From UBA6109 sp035366835 (GTDB lineage: Bacteria > Desulfobacterota > Syntrophia > Syntrophales > UBA6109), in contig DAOSIS010000011.1 in NCBI GenBank assembly GCA_035366835.1, forward strand, positions 1-64,000: a stretch of DNA of 64,000 nt. Reading direction: 5' to 3'. Below the pieces are notes generated by a model. It was given only the letters and a program-made list of their open reading frames with translations, had not been told where the DNA came from and did no database searches. How positions within the stretch are numbered: the stretch's first letter is position 1; every line of letters starts with the position of its first letter. Made by a program: the position numbers and the translations under genes. Positions 44,231-53,742 of this stretch are shown here, one piece after another.

Positions 44231-45346
44231 TCATGCGAACCGGCACGGCCGCTGCAACGCACCGGGTTTGGTCATGACGATTTGCCAGACTTGGATATTC
44301 CGGGCCCGAAAGGCGCCGGCGCAAGACAGGAGGTAGTACTCCCACATTCGTTTGAAGGAGTCATCGTACTTTCCCTTCAGTGACACCCACGCCTTTTGAA
44401 AACGGTCATTCCACGCCATGAGGGTCTTGTCATAATGCGGGCCCATATTGTGGACGTCTTCGATGACAAAGAGGCGTTCGAGGGATTTGCCGATCTGGGC
44501 GAGACTGGGAAGCATTCCATTGGGGAAGATGTAGCGGTTGATCCACGGATCGCAGTCAAACCGGGAGACATTGCCTCCGATCGTGTGAAGAAGAAAGATC
44601 CCTCCTTCCTTCAGGCAACGGTGGGCAACATCCATGAACGCCCGATAGTTCTTTTTTCCCACATGCTCGAACATGCCGACGGACACAATCTTGTCGAAGA
44701 GCCCTCGAATCTTTCGATAATCATCGCGCACGATCTTGATCGGCAGGCCTTTGCAGAATTCACGTGCGTACCGGGCCTGCTCGTCCGAGATGTTGACGGC
44801 CGTCACCGTACAACCGTAATGCTCGGCGGCATAGCGGGCGAAGCCACCCCAGCCGCATCCGATGTCGAGAACATGATCCCGGCGTTGCAGATCGATCTTC
44901 CGACAGATCAAGTCGATTTTCTTCCGTTGGGCCTCCGCCAGGTCTTCGGTTTCCTGGAAGTAGCCACAGCTGTACTGCTTGAGCGGGTCCAGAAAGGAAA
45001 AGAAGAGGGCGTTCCCCAGGTCATAATGCCTCCTCGCAATGATCTCCGCCCGGGATGGCTTCTGAAGATTGAAGATCCGTGCGGAGAGATACGATAAAAG
45101 CGTGCGAAGGTTTCCACGGATCTTTTCCTCAATACTTCCCTTCAAAAGGCGGCAGATGAACTCGTCGATCTGGATGCAATCCCACCAACCCTCCACGTAC
45201 GACTCTCCCAATCCGAGGCTTCCCTCTTTCAGGACACGGGCATAAAATCTTTCATCCCGCACCCGGATATCGCAGGGATTGGGGCCGTCAACCCTGACAC
45301 CGATTTCGGATAATAGTCGCTCGATGATCTTTCCGTTTGCACGCAT
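44231..45346 (-). CDS. cfa: Cyclopropane-fatty-acyl-phospholipid synthase
   Basis: This protein has 371 residues from ATG 45346 (GGGAAAG upstream); an in-frame GTG at 45427 would add 27 residues. It transfers a methylene from S-adenosylmethionine to unsaturated acyl chains of membrane phospholipids, protecting against acid and other stress. The match to E. coli Cfa is strong throughout: EGSLGLGESYVEGWW, HYDLGNALFFSFLDP, the SAM motif VLDIGCGWGGFARYAAEHYG, VGMFEHVGKKNYRAF, DPWINRYIFPNGMLPS and CAGAFRARNIQVWQ. Confidence 0.96.
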   Translation of the reverse strand: MRANGKIIERLLSEIGVRVDGPNPCDIRVRDERFYARVLKEGSLGLGESYVEGWWDCIQIDEFICRLLKGSIEEKIRGNLRTLLSYLSARIFNLQKPSRAEIIARRHYDLGNALFFSFLDPLKQYSCGYFQETEDLAEAQRKKIDLICRKIDLQRRDHVLDIGCGWGGFARYAAEHYGCTVTAVNISDEQARYAREFCKGLPIKIVRDDYRKIRGLFDKIVSVGMFEHVGKKNYRAFMDVAHRCLKEGGIFLLHTIGGNVSRFDCDPWINRYIFPNGMLPSLAQIGKSLERLFVIEDVHNMGPHYDKTLMAWNDRFQKAWVSLKGKYDDSFKRMWEYYLLSCAGAFRARNIQVWQIVMTKPGALQRPCRFA

Positions 45347-45803
45347 CTTCTTTCCCGATGTTCTGTACAAATCCCTGCTGCTCTTCTTGTCTGCTTCGCT
45401 TCTCCACGATGACTCGGATGCTGACACAATATGTTTATCAAATTGCTTGATTTATTGCAAATTCATCCGAACGATATACCGCGATGGTTCGTTTCATCCC
45501 TTCGGCTTCCGATGAACCCGTCTACCTCCTTCCTTCGTCCCCCAATCTTTTTGACCTGCCGCCAGGCATTCCCGCAACTGGGACGACTTTCGAATTTTCT
45601 GTCTGCATTCCGCAACGAAATCCGTCAGCAACGGCAAGGACAAAAGGACAAGAGGCAAGTGAGCCAACCGCGACCACCCGCTTCATGGACAATCGTGATC
45701 TTCACCGCTGCAGACTCCGGCGGGGCATGCCGAAACAAACGGGGGGCTCCGCTGTTCACGGCGCCCCCTCGATTGTCCCTACGCTGAGAAGCGAATCTAT
45801 CGA
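45347..45803. other. Gap of 457 bases without a recognised gene
   Basis: It contains the upstream region of cfa. Open frames on both strands show no start site and no family motif. Confidence 0.45.
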
Positions 45804-45944
45804 TCAATTGGATTCGTGCATGTCCTTCTTCGCGCGGTTCCTTTGTCGACTTGTTCCATTCCCCATCTTGGACGCTATGACAATCGCGACAATGATGATC
45901 GCAACGCCAAGAAGCAGTATCAACTCACCACTCATGCCAGTCAT
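45804..45944 (-). CDS. Small single-span membrane protein
   Basis: This 46-residue protein starts at ATG 45944 with AAGGATGG just upstream. One strongly hydrophobic helix (ELILLLGVAIIIVAIVIASK) is followed by a basic tail (RQRNRAKKD), giving N-out/C-in topology. I do not recognise a family. It is first in a group of small minus-strand envelope-like genes with 46092 and 46292 upstream. Confidence 0.5.
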   Translation of the reverse strand: MTGMSGELILLLGVAIIIVAIVIASKMGNGTSRQRNRAKKDMHESN

Positions 45945-46091
45945 ATTGTCCATCCTTTGAAATGACGTCTTGTGATTCTCAACGCTCCTCTGACCGAGAC
46001 GCTGGCCAGGGTTGCCTGTTCGGCCGCGTTGCCGCGAGGCTCGCGACCGGACAGCTTGACCTCCGACCGGGCCACCCAAGGAGTCGCGCCG

Positions 46092-46226
46092 CTACTTGCC
46101 TGCCGCTGCGGGCGCTTCAGCCGCCTTCTGAGGCATCTTCGATTTGTCCATGGCGTCTTCCATACATCCGGAAATCAAAGCCGCCGCCACGAAGACCGCC
46201 GCCATAACTCTCAACCGCTTGCTCAT
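46092..46226 (-). CDS. Small lipoprotein
   Basis: This 44-residue protein has a strong AGGAGG site eight bases before ATG 46226. The signal peptide RLRVMAAVFVAAALISGC ends in a lipobox cysteine at position 21; the mature part is only about 24 residues, rich in Ala, Lys and Met. It resembles entericidin-sized lipoproteins in size only. Function unknown. Confidence 0.7.
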   Translation of the reverse strand: MSKRLRVMAAVFVAAALISGCMEDAMDKSKMPQKAAEAPAAAGK

Positions 46227-46291
46227 AATTCCTCCTCACACAGATTTCTTCTGATTCCTGCCTGTTTTTTGTCCGCAGACTTCCGGAGAGA

Positions 46292-46627
46292 TCAGACCTT
46301 CTCCGTCCCCCTGATCGTCAGCTGCTTCGTTTTCTTGTTGAACGTTCCCTCGTACAGGATCAGATCGCGGCGGTCATCGAGGGACGAATAATTCTTGACT
46401 GCGAATTTCGCCATAGTAGCCTGGCGCGGGTCAAAAACCCGAAGCTCCTGATCCCCGTCATTTCCTCCTGCATGGGACCGGAAACATACCTTCAGTTTCC
46501 ACACCCAATCAGGGTCCTTCTTCAAAACAGTCACCAGTTGCATGCCGATCTGAGGGGTCAAGTCCTTCGGCCCCGACAGCTTCGGAGTTCCATCTGCATT
46601 CGTTCTTTCCCAGAATTTCCAATTCAT
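46292..46627 (-). CDS. Hypothetical protein
   Basis: This 111-residue soluble protein starts at ATG 46627 with AAAGGAGAGG upstream. It has no signal peptide. Visible features are MNWKFWERTNADG at the start and a beta-rich C-terminal half (ELRVFDPRQATMAKFAVKNY). I do not recognise the family. The 295 bases upstream to 46922 show no gene. Confidence 0.6.
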   Translation of the reverse strand: MNWKFWERTNADGTPKLSGPKDLTPQIGMQLVTVLKKDPDWVWKLKVCFRSHAGGNDGDQELRVFDPRQATMAKFAVKNYSSLDDRRDLILYEGTFNKKTKQLTIRGTEKV

Positions 46628-46922
46628 GATTCCTCTCCTTTCATGGGCCTCTGCCGCAAAGGGAAGACGCCATCCGGGAAAATCGCCCCCGGTCCCTACG
46701 ACTCCGGAACGGACGGATTCCCCATCGACGGGAAGTATCCTGCATACCGCAACCGCTTCTTCATCGGGACGGGAACTCGGACATCTGTCCCCTCTCAAAG
46801 AAGAGATGCAACGGCCACCGTTGCTTTCTGCAGCAGAAGGTCCGCCGGGCATACCGGCTCCGGAGATACCGGAATGCCGACATCTCCGGTCCGGCAAATC
46901 AGGATGGTGGATGATGGACAGA

Positions 46923-47264
46923 TCAGGAAAGGGTAAGGGGCGGTGCCCTGAAGTGATGGGCGATGCGAATGGTTTCGTGAGGGCGAAAAATTGTTTCTGT
47001 GGAATATTCACCGAAAACCGCCCGAGTGATATCCAGGCGGGTGTCACTGAGGCTAAAAATCTCGGAGGTGGGTTGCTTGATCTTGTAAAGCGGCTGTACG
47101 GAAGCGTCGAGGCCGTCTCCCGTAATCGTCGCCCGGAGTTTGAAATCCTCCTGCAGGCGAAGCTGGTGGGACGGTTGATAATAGAAACTGACGGGCGTCA
47201 TGCAGAACACGATCGCCGCCAGGAAGAGAACTACGCGTGAAATCCGGTTTCCGTGGGCAGACAT
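46923..47264 (-). CDS. Hypothetical protein with one N-terminal membrane segment
   Basis: This 113-residue protein uses ATG 47264, with GGGAAGAAGG just upstream. A hydrophobic signal or anchor (VVLFLAAIVFCMTPVSFYY) precedes a polar beta-like region. No family recognised; coding status is moderate because the region is short and lacks conserved motifs. Confidence 0.4.
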   Translation of the reverse strand: MSAHGNRISRVVLFLAAIVFCMTPVSFYYQPSHQLRLQEDFKLRATITGDGLDASVQPLYKIKQPTSEIFSLSDTRLDITRAVFGEYSTETIFRPHETIRIAHHFRAPPLTLS

Positions 47265-47419
47265 CCTTCTTCCCGTCCACTGTCTTCTGGGGACGCAGTA
47301 TAAGAAAGACTCCGGCGCAATGCAAGATATTCCTGTCAGCCGCTTCCCGATGGTCTTCAAACCGGTATCAGCGAATCGAATCCCCCCTTCTTTGCAGCCC
47401 TTCTCTGCGTAATCCTCTG

Positions 47420-47448
47420 TTGGTCTTTTCGGTCGCGCATGTTATTAT
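47420..47448 (+). promoter_or_regulatory. Possible sigma-70 promoter
   Basis: TTGGTC (47420-47425) and TATTAT (47443-47448) have 17 bases between them, 30 bases upstream of the next gene. Confidence 0.5.
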
Positions 47449-47478
47449 GTATACAAAACAGACCGTAGGAGATGACTT

Positions 47479-47829
47479 ATGTGGGTCTTCACCAAGCGCG
47501 GTTTCGTTTCCATCATCGCCTCCGAAAACAGTCCCACATCCTTCATGGTGCAATCCCACTTTCCGGGCCACATCGAATCGCTTTTTCCGAATGCCCGCGT
47601 GACGGAAGCGCCAGCCGGCTATGGCAACTACCGGTTTCGCGCTGCCGTCCAGAAGCAGGCCGTAGCGGAAAAGCTGCTCGACATCGTGGAACACATCGAC
47701 TATTTCACCTTCAAGGAATCCATTCCCGACGAACGCTACCGGAAGGCCGTCATGGACGCCTGGGCCACGCTGAACAAGCATGCCCTCGCCTCCGGCAAGG
47801 CGCGCGAACCCGAGGAATTCATGCCTTAG
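47479..47829 (+). CDS. Conserved hypothetical protein
   Basis: This 116-residue protein has AGGAGAT nine bases before ATG 47479. The start MWVFTKRGFVSIIA and the central YRFRAAVQKQAVAEKLLD with IDYFTFKESI and YRKAVMDAWATLN recall a small family of bacterial and phage proteins that begin MWLFT..GFFS. Function is unknown. No membrane segment. Confidence 0.75.
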   Translation: MWVFTKRGFVSIIASENSPTSFMVQSHFPGHIESLFPNARVTEAPAGYGNYRFRAAVQKQAVAEKLLDIVEHIDYFTFKESIPDERYRKAVMDAWATLNKHALASGKAREPEEFMP

Positions 47830-47890
47830 GTGTGCCGTCGTTCATGGCGGGCGCCATGAATCGTTCGTCTTTGCTGAGAAAGGACGCTCC

Positions 47891-48289
47891 GTGAATAGAT
47901 ATCTTACCTCGATCCTCATCCTGGCCGGCCTGTTTCTGCTCCTACCCGCAGACAGCTATCCGGCCTCGCCGGCGAAGGATGCCGGGTTGCAAAAGGCGTG
48001 CGAAAAAATGTGTGAGGCGTGGTTCCAGTCCTATCTTGTCGGGCATCCGGCCTTGAAAAAGAATTACCGGTGTCATTACAGCAAGAAGCTGAACAAATGC
48101 TTCGCCAGGGCGCGCTTTGTAGACGGCCTCGAAACACATGTTCTGTGTGACGTGAGCGAGAATAGGATATACGGGGATTGTTCCCGTATCGTGGGCGAAG
48201 ACGTTTATTTCCCCTGCACGTTCCTCGGAAAGGATATCCCTTCCAAAGAGGAATGGGATGCACTTGTGAAACCCTATATGGAAGAATGA
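47891..48289 (+). CDS. Secreted cysteine-containing hypothetical protein
   Basis: This protein has 132 residues, starting at GTG 47891 after AAAGGAC. A signal peptide (YLTSILILAGLFLLLPADSY) is followed by a periplasmic domain with six cysteines (KACEKMCEAWF, YRCHYSKKLNKCF, VLCDVSEN, GDCSRI, FPCTF) that could form disulfides. I know no function. A terminator follows directly. Confidence 0.65.
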   Translation: MNRYLTSILILAGLFLLLPADSYPASPAKDAGLQKACEKMCEAWFQSYLVGHPALKKNYRCHYSKKLNKCFARARFVDGLETHVLCDVSENRIYGDCSRIVGEDVYFPCTFLGKDIPSKEEWDALVKPYMEE

Positions 48290-48292
48290 CAC

Positions 48293-48328
48293 AAGGGGGC
48301 GGTCGAGGAACCTGCAAACCGCCCCCTT
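48293..48328. terminator. Bidirectional terminator between convergent genes
   Basis: The 11-bp perfect stem AAGGGGGCGGT / ACCGCCCCCTT has a 14-base loop. It lies between the stops at 48289 and 48361. Confidence 0.75.
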
Positions 48329-48360
48329 AAGAATGAGAGAGAACACGGTCGAGATCGCCG

Positions 48361-48801
48361 TCAGCCACACTCTTCCGGACGGATCAACAGCACCGGTACG
48401 CGGGCGTCATGGAGAACGCGCAACGCCACGCTGCCGAGCATCACCTGCTTCATTCCGGTGTAACCGTGGGTGGCGATGATGATCAGATCGACGGCATTGT
48501 CCGCCGTGTACGATACAATCGCCCGGACGGGGTTTCCTTCCAACACCTCCGCTTTGGCTTGGATACCCTCCGAGAGAAGGCTCCTCCTGATAAAATCCAG
48601 ATAGATGTGCGACTTCTCGCGCCGGGCCCACCGGAAGGCGGATACATCGATGCTTTCGGTGAAGGGCGTCGAATGGGTTTCCAGCACGCTGATCAGGAGG
48701 ACTTCTCCGACAAAGCCTCCCTTCGCAAGATGCCTCACCTCGGACAGTGCGCACTCGGCCAACTTCGATCCGTCAAGAGGAACCAGGACCTTCTGATACA
48801 T
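48361..48801 (-). CDS. Universal stress protein (UspA family)
   Basis: This protein has 146 residues from ATG 48801 (GGGAGGT upstream). The fold begins YQKVLVPLDGSKLAECAL, and the ATP-binding signature near the end is THGYTGMKQVMLGSVALRVL, matching G-x2-G-x9-G-S. ATP-binding Usp proteins respond to starvation and stress. The single domain is cytoplasmic. Confidence 0.95.
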   Translation of the reverse strand: MYQKVLVPLDGSKLAECALSEVRHLAKGGFVGEVLLISVLETHSTPFTESIDVSAFRWARREKSHIYLDFIRRSLLSEGIQAKAEVLEGNPVRAIVSYTADNAVDLIIIATHGYTGMKQVMLGSVALRVLHDARVPVLLIRPEECG

Positions 48802-49403
48802 GGGCAATACCTCCCTCCCCGTTGGAAACACGCACCGGCAAGAAGATTCCCCATTCTCTTCCGAACGCGTTGGAAAGGAATGTTCATGAGATGACTGCCT
48901 GCCTTTGAATTTATGTTAGCCATTCTCTTCATCTTTTTCAACGCGGTACAGACGCCGAAGAGGGGACTTCCCCTTCTTCCAAGAGAGGCCCACTCCCATC
49001 GCTTTCGCCCCCCAGGGCATTTCCCCTCTTGAAACGGTCCCCTCTGTCGTGAAGGGAATACCATACAGCTCCTCCGGTCTTCTGTACGGAATTCCTTCGG
49101 AATCACCGGCATGAATTGCACGGCCTTCATGGGATACGCCCTGAATTCACGATGTTCGCCGCCCGAGGCACCCAGTGGCATGTCGTGTGCTAATTCAATG
49201 AGTGCCGGCTGCCGTTGCAGCAAAGAGTTGACGGGTCGGCAAATATCGATCATGCATACGCTTTTGCGCTGCTGACGGACGGTGATGGAAACCGGCGACC
49301 GGCTAGGTCGATGTATGGTTTCACCTTCAGTAGATCGGAAGGAGCCGACAGTTCTCGGACGACCGCTCGAAGCCGAAAAATAGCGGGCATGGGGAGGTGA
49401 TGC
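48802..49403. other. Gap of 602 bases without a recognised gene
   Basis: It has the upstream region of the uspA-like gene and, at the right end, the GGGGAGGTGATGC site of the next gene. A minus-strand frame (48735-49253) overlaps uspA and has no start site, so I reject it. Confidence 0.45.
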
Positions 49404-49808
49404 ATGCTGAACAAATTCCGGATACCGACACTGGCAATGTCCGTTGTCGCTTACCTTGTCCTGTTCATGACCTTTCCGGCCGGCGCCGGTTTGATCCCTT
49501 CGATCCCCTCATCCATTGAGACAGCCGATGGAATCAGGAAGGCGGAGATCGACAAGGTCCAGAAGGTCTTGGAGATGCAGATCGTGGCCGACAAGCTCCA
49601 GGCCTATGGCCTCTCTGCCGAAGAGGTTAAGGCAAAACTGCAGGGCATGTCCGACGGGCAGCTTCACGTGATGGCACAAGCCTCGGATCGGGTCCTTGCC
49701 GGCGGGGACGGGTTGGGCTTTGTCATCGCTCTCCTGCTCGTCGTGCTCCTGGCCGTTCTCATCTTGAAGCTCATGGGCAAGGAAATTATCGTCAGAACCG
49801 TCGAATAG
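49404..49808 (+). CDS. PA2779 family protein
   Basis: This 134-residue protein has an N-terminal signal (SVVAYLVLFMTFPAGAGLIP), an amphipathic helical middle (IRKAEIDKVQKVLEMQIVAD, LQAYGLSAEEVKAKLQGMSD) and a C-terminal hydrophobic helix (LGFVIALLLVVLLAVLIL). This pattern is that of the PA2779 family, usually next to a partner lipoprotein of the PA2778 type. The following gene encodes a small lipoprotein. Role unknown, probably envelope. Confidence 0.8.
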   Translation: MLNKFRIPTLAMSVVAYLVLFMTFPAGAGLIPSIPSSIETADGIRKAEIDKVQKVLEMQIVADKLQAYGLSAEEVKAKLQGMSDGQLHVMAQASDRVLAGGDGLGFVIALLLVVLLAVLILKLMGKEIIVRTVE

Positions 49809-49843
49809 TCTTTCCGTACGGCCTCGGCCGGAAGGAGGCAGGT

Positions 49844-50065
49844 ATGAAGAAGATCCTTTTGATTGCAGTGCTTTGTTTTTTCCTGTCCGGTTGCGGGCAG
49901 GCGGCCAGGGAATCCGGCTTCTACGAACATGATTCCATCTACAAGGACTGGAGTCATCTGTGGTTCAGCTGGGTCGGATACAAGAACGCCACCGCAGAGG
50001 ATGCAAAAAAGAGCGAGACGGACAAATGGTGGGGGACAGAGGTGGCGCCTCGCGAAACGAAATGA
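49844..50065 (+). CDS. Small lipoprotein
   Basis: This protein has 73 residues, starting at ATG 49844 after GGAGG. The signal MKKILLIAVLCFFLSGC ends in a lipobox. The mature part is tryptophan-rich (YKDWSHLWFSWVGY). A shorter paralogue stands at 51218. It lies 35 bases after the PA2779-like gene and is probably cotranscribed. Confidence 0.75.
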   Translation: MKKILLIAVLCFFLSGCGQAARESGFYEHDSIYKDWSHLWFSWVGYKNATAEDAKKSETDKWWGTEVAPRETK

Positions 50066-50099
50066 TTCCGCGGACTCTGGATGGAATCAACTCGAGAGG

Positions 50100-50696
50100 A
50101 TGATAGACCTCACGAAGAAACCGTTTACGAAGGCACTTCTCCTGCGTGCGAGCCTGTGCCAGGGAGGTGCCGGGAACGGTCTGAAAGAAAAGCTCGGACG
50201 CACGAAGCCGATCATCCGTGCAAAGACATTGAATGAGTCGGCCGCCAGGTGTGCCGTCGCCGTTGCCGGGCAGATCACCGCCGAGGCGATGAAGAATACC
50301 CGTCTCGGCGCGAAATTCCTGCCCCGCGTCACACCGCCAGATCATGCGCCAATCGCCGTGGCTTACAGTCTCTGCATTCTCTCTGCAGTTCACAGCCATC
50401 TGCAGGAGGAAGGAGTCCACCTGGACTTCAAACAGATGTCAACCGATACCGCCAATCGCTTTTTTGCGCGCCACCCCGACGGGGAAAGGGCGAAGAACGC
50501 AAGGGACGGAATCAGGACGTTCCGGACTGTGACAAGGGCTTACAAAGACCATTTCAGAAACTGGCACGACCAACTGATGCTGCTCATACCCCTCTACCTC
50601 TTCCAGTGGACGACGACGAACCCGGAGCTCAAGAAATACGATTTCATCCCGTTGTTCGGCAACATCCTCTCCAGCTTCCTGAAGGCCGTGCAGTAA
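50100..50696 (+). CDS. Hypothetical protein
   Basis: This 198-residue protein has its best start at ATG 50100, although the ribosome-binding site is poor (GAGAGG immediately before). No signal peptide; mixed helical composition with RCAVAVAGQITAEAMK and WHDQLMLLIPLYLFQW, and a C-terminal hydrophobic stretch. I do not recognise a family. The frame is open upstream, overlapping the lipoprotein gene. Confidence 0.5.
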   Translation: MIDLTKKPFTKALLLRASLCQGGAGNGLKEKLGRTKPIIRAKTLNESAARCAVAVAGQITAEAMKNTRLGAKFLPRVTPPDHAPIAVAYSLCILSAVHSHLQEEGVHLDFKQMSTDTANRFFARHPDGERAKNARDGIRTFRTVTRAYKDHFRNWHDQLMLLIPLYLFQWTTTNPELKKYDFIPLFGNILSSFLKAVQ

Positions 50697-50867
50697 CGCC
50701 GCTTTAGGATGCCGCACGCTGCGTCCCGTCACCGGCATTGCCTGTCAGGCATGAAAAAAGATGATTCGGCCGCCGGAAACCATGGAAAGAATGACCCGCC
50801 CGCAGCCCTCCCGGCCGGCGTGGCGCCGTTATTTCAGGACCCTGCGACTCCTTCGACGGAGACCTGC

Positions 50868-50990
50868 ATTGAAGCTCTCCGGAGCAAGTTCCGGAGAATC
50901 TTCGATCCCCAAGGAAGGGATCTTGAGCATCATTCGCTCGCTTACCCCGCAGCAAGCTGCGGAGAATGCGCTCGCTGCCGGATTCACGTC
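50868..50990 (+). repeat. Dispersed repeat of about 120 bases, copy 1
   Basis: It has two palindromes, CTCCGGAGCAAGTTCCGGAG and CCCCGCAGCAAGCTGCGGAG, separated by a conserved TTCGATCCCCAAGGAAGGGA block. The reverse complement recurs at 60924-61044 with few changes. The span lies in a 521-base intergenic region with no other gene. Confidence 0.88.
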
Positions 50991-51217
50991 ATGCCGCCGC
51001 GCCAGCCGGCGCATCTAAGACATTTCGAGGACGAAAATGAGGGTCTACATGATTGTTGAGCCCCTGTCCGCGATAGTAGACTGATGAAGCAGGTGAAACG
51101 CGTCCACAATAGAAGGCGCTGAATTCAGGCACCCTGCCGGTCTGCCCGGGGATCGGGCACAGGCTGTTTCGTCGCACCCGTAAAAAATACATGCCACGAC
51201 GGCAAATGGAGGCAGCT

Positions 51218-51352
51218 GTGAAAAGACTCTTTCTGATCGCAATGCTTTGTCTTTTCTTGATCGCCTGCGGACAGACGGTCAAGTATCCCGGTCTCTTCAA
51301 ACACGACGCCGACTTCTACCACAGGATATTTCCGCTCGGCAGCGACCCGTGA
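51218..51352 (+). CDS. Small lipoprotein, paralogue of the 49844 gene
   Basis: This 44-residue protein starts at GTG 51218 after GGAGG. The signal KRLFLIAMLCLFLIACGQ ends in a lipobox cysteine at 17. DNA and protein are clearly similar to the first 40 codons of the gene at 49844, but the frame ends early. It is either a true small lipoprotein or a truncated duplicate. Confidence 0.6.
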   Translation: MKRLFLIAMLCLFLIACGQTVKYPGLFKHDADFYHRIFPLGSDP

Positions 51353-52064
51353 TGCGACCCCAGCGGGAGACGGCTCTGCAGGGAGGCATACCCTTCCCGG
51401 ATCATCGTCCACAGTCGAGCCGTCATGCGTTCACGGTTCCCTGAAGAACCGCCATTGCACCGGACCGTCCGGGTAACGAGGACTGCTTCCGCGTAGGATG
51501 TTGCCGCCTCGGGTCCTTGTCTTCCCTCTCTTTCCGGCTGGCGTGTCTGCAAGGGGTTTTTGGGCAGGTCGAATCAAAGCCTTGGGCTGGCGTTCAGTCT
51601 ATCTATTAGGAGGTCTTTCCCGCGGGTCCATCAAAGTCTCAACGTGCGATCCTTCCCGTTCGCCGCCCTCTGCAATGCGACAAGCATTGCAAAAATCAAA
51701 GATCGCATAACATTTATAAATATCTATAATTCTTGATATATTCGTCAATGCGGGGTAGAAAGGAACCATCAGGACAAGCCTCCTTTCTCTTTTCTGTCGG
51801 ATGGGTTCGTTTTGTCCTCCTTTTTCACGAACCCATCCGCCCCTCCCCTTTCCGCCGCCGAAAACATCGATCCGCTGCCGTGATAATCTCGCGCATGGCG
51901 GTCCGCAGGCAGTTGTGATACGCTTCCATCGTGCTGCGCCGCCGATACGCCGCTGCAGAAGTCCCGGAGGGAGCCGGTGAAATCCTCATCCCTTAGCCGG
52001 CTGCGGGAACAACGCCGGTATGCGTCATTCCGTTCACCTTTCCGGACAGACGAGGGAGCAGACC
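51353..52064. other. Gap of 712 bases without a recognised gene
   Basis: Two inverted repeats are visible: TGCAATGC/GCATTGCA at 51671-51691, and a 12-bp stem GGATGGGTTCGT/ACGAACCCATCC at 51799-51838. An AT-rich stretch at 51695-51745 could hold a promoter. No coding frame is convincing. Confidence 0.5.
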
Positions 52065-53402
52065 ATGAACCGGATCTCGAAGATCGTACCGAAGGCACTG
52101 GATTTCATCAGACAGGACGTCTGGCGCATCCGGCGGACTGACCTTCCTCCGGGTAAGTCCTTTTTCCTGACGATTCTGCGGGTTCTCATCCTTTCGATCC
52201 GGGGGTTCGATGAAGACAGGTGCCAGCTCCGGGCGTCTGCGCTCACTTTCTACTCGCTGATCTCCATCGTGCCCGTGGCCGCCATGGCCTTCGGGATCGC
52301 CAAGGGCTTCGGCTTCGAGAGGATGCTGCAGGCGCAGTTGCGCAGCAAGCTGGCCGGTCAGGAAGAAGTCGTCAGCAAGGTCATCCAGTTTTCCCACTCT
52401 CTCCTGGAGAGCACCAAGGGAGGACTGCTGGCGGGCGTCGGCGTGATCGTTCTGTTTTGGGCCGTCATCAAGGTACTGGGGCAGATCGAGGATTCCCTGA
52501 ACGACATATGGGCGATCAGGGAACAGCGGTCCCTGAGCCGGAAGTTCGGAGATTACCTCTCTCTCATGCTGGTCTGCCCGGTCCTCATCCTCCTCTCCAG
52601 CAGCGTGACCGTCTTCGTCACCACCCAGGTGACCATGATCCTGGAGAAGATCACCATCCTGGGGGCATTCAGCCCCATCGTCTTTTTCCTTCTGAAACTG
52701 CTTCCCTACACCCTCCTGTGGGGCTTGTTCACCTTTCTCTACATCTTCATGCCGAATACGAAAGTCCGTTTCTCCTCCGCCCTGCTGGCCGGAATCATTA
52801 CCGGCACGATCTTCGAGATCGTGCAATGGGCGTACATCACCTTTCAGATCGGGACCGCGAAATACAATGCCATCTACGGCAGTTTCGCCGCCTTTCCGCT
52901 CTTCCTCGTCTGGCTTCAGCTGAGCTGGCTGATCGTCCTCTACGGCGCCGAACTTTCCTTTGCCCATCAGAACGTGGACACCTATGAATTCGAACCCGAC
53001 GCGCTTCAGGCCAGCCGCCGGCTCAAGACGCTGCTTTCCCTTCAGATCGCGCAGCGCATCATCCAGAACTTCGCGCGCGGCGAAGCCGCCCTGACCGCCG
53101 GGCAGATATCACAGCAGCTTGAAATCCCGATCCGCCTCGTAAACGAGATTCTCTTCGAACTGACGCAGAGCAACATCGTCTCGACAACCGAAATCGGTGG
53201 AGACGGGGAGCGGGGATTCCAGCCGGCCCGCGACATCCACACGCTGACGATCGCGCAGGTCGCCGACGCGATGGAACGCAGGGGGAGCGATACGATACCC
53301 TTTGCCCGCACGCCGGAATTTTCCGCCCTCTTGGAATCCTTCGAGACCTTCCGGCACACCATTGAGAAATCGCCCGCGAACAAACTGCTGAAAGACCTCT
53401 GA
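52065..53402 (+). CDS. YihY/virulence factor BrkB family membrane protein
   Basis: This 445-residue protein has ATG 52065 after GGGAG. Residues 30-310 form the YihY/BrkB core with six transmembrane helices (RASALTFYSLISIVPVAAMA, YNAIYGSFAAFPLFLVWLQL, SWLIVLYGAELSFA). The C-terminal 130 residues form a soluble region resembling a winged helix (LTAGQISQQLEIPIRLVNEI), which is common in the long form of this family. Once called RNase BN; that role is withdrawn and the function is unknown. Confidence 0.93.
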   Translation: MNRISKIVPKALDFIRQDVWRIRRTDLPPGKSFFLTILRVLILSIRGFDEDRCQLRASALTFYSLISIVPVAAMAFGIAKGFGFERMLQAQLRSKLAGQEEVVSKVIQFSHSLLESTKGGLLAGVGVIVLFWAVIKVLGQIEDSLNDIWAIREQRSLSRKFGDYLSLMLVCPVLILLSSSVTVFVTTQVTMILEKITILGAFSPIVFFLLKLLPYTLLWGLFTFLYIFMPNTKVRFSSALLAGIITGTIFEIVQWAYITFQIGTAKYNAIYGSFAAFPLFLVWLQLSWLIVLYGAELSFAHQNVDTYEFEPDALQASRRLKTLLSLQIAQRIIQNFARGEAALTAGQISQQLEIPIRLVNEILFELTQSNIVSTTEIGGDGERGFQPARDIHTLTIAQVADAMERRGSDTIPFARTPEFSALLESFETFRHTIEKSPANKLLKDL

Positions 53403-53742
53403 TCAGAGGCGGTCTTCAATTTTCCTTCAAGAAGTTCATCTTTCGCCATAAGTGTTTTCCGGCCATGGCATGCAGGAGAACCGCCCCGCCGTGACCCAGG
53501 AAAAACAGCGGGATCAGTATTTCAGAACTCCATGTCCTTTCGAAAGCCGATATTGCCGGAAGCAGTTTCCCCGGCTGCCTCCAAGAGGCCGTCGTTGATG
53601 ATAAGCGGAATGGAAAGCCGGGTAAATCAGGACAAACCTGATTATTTCTGTCGATATGTCTTGGACTGATTTCTGCCCGGGAATCCAGGTAGTGGCTTTT
53701 GGCGGCGATCGGCGGTAGAATAGATTTCAAGGAGATGAATCT
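53403..53742. other. Gap of 340 bases without a recognised gene
   Basis: Only the AAGGAGATG site of the next gene is notable. Confidence 0.45.

Noticed and set aside
48735..49253. A 172-codon minus-strand frame
   Set aside because: It overlaps the uspA-like gene in another frame and has neither a start site nor motifs.
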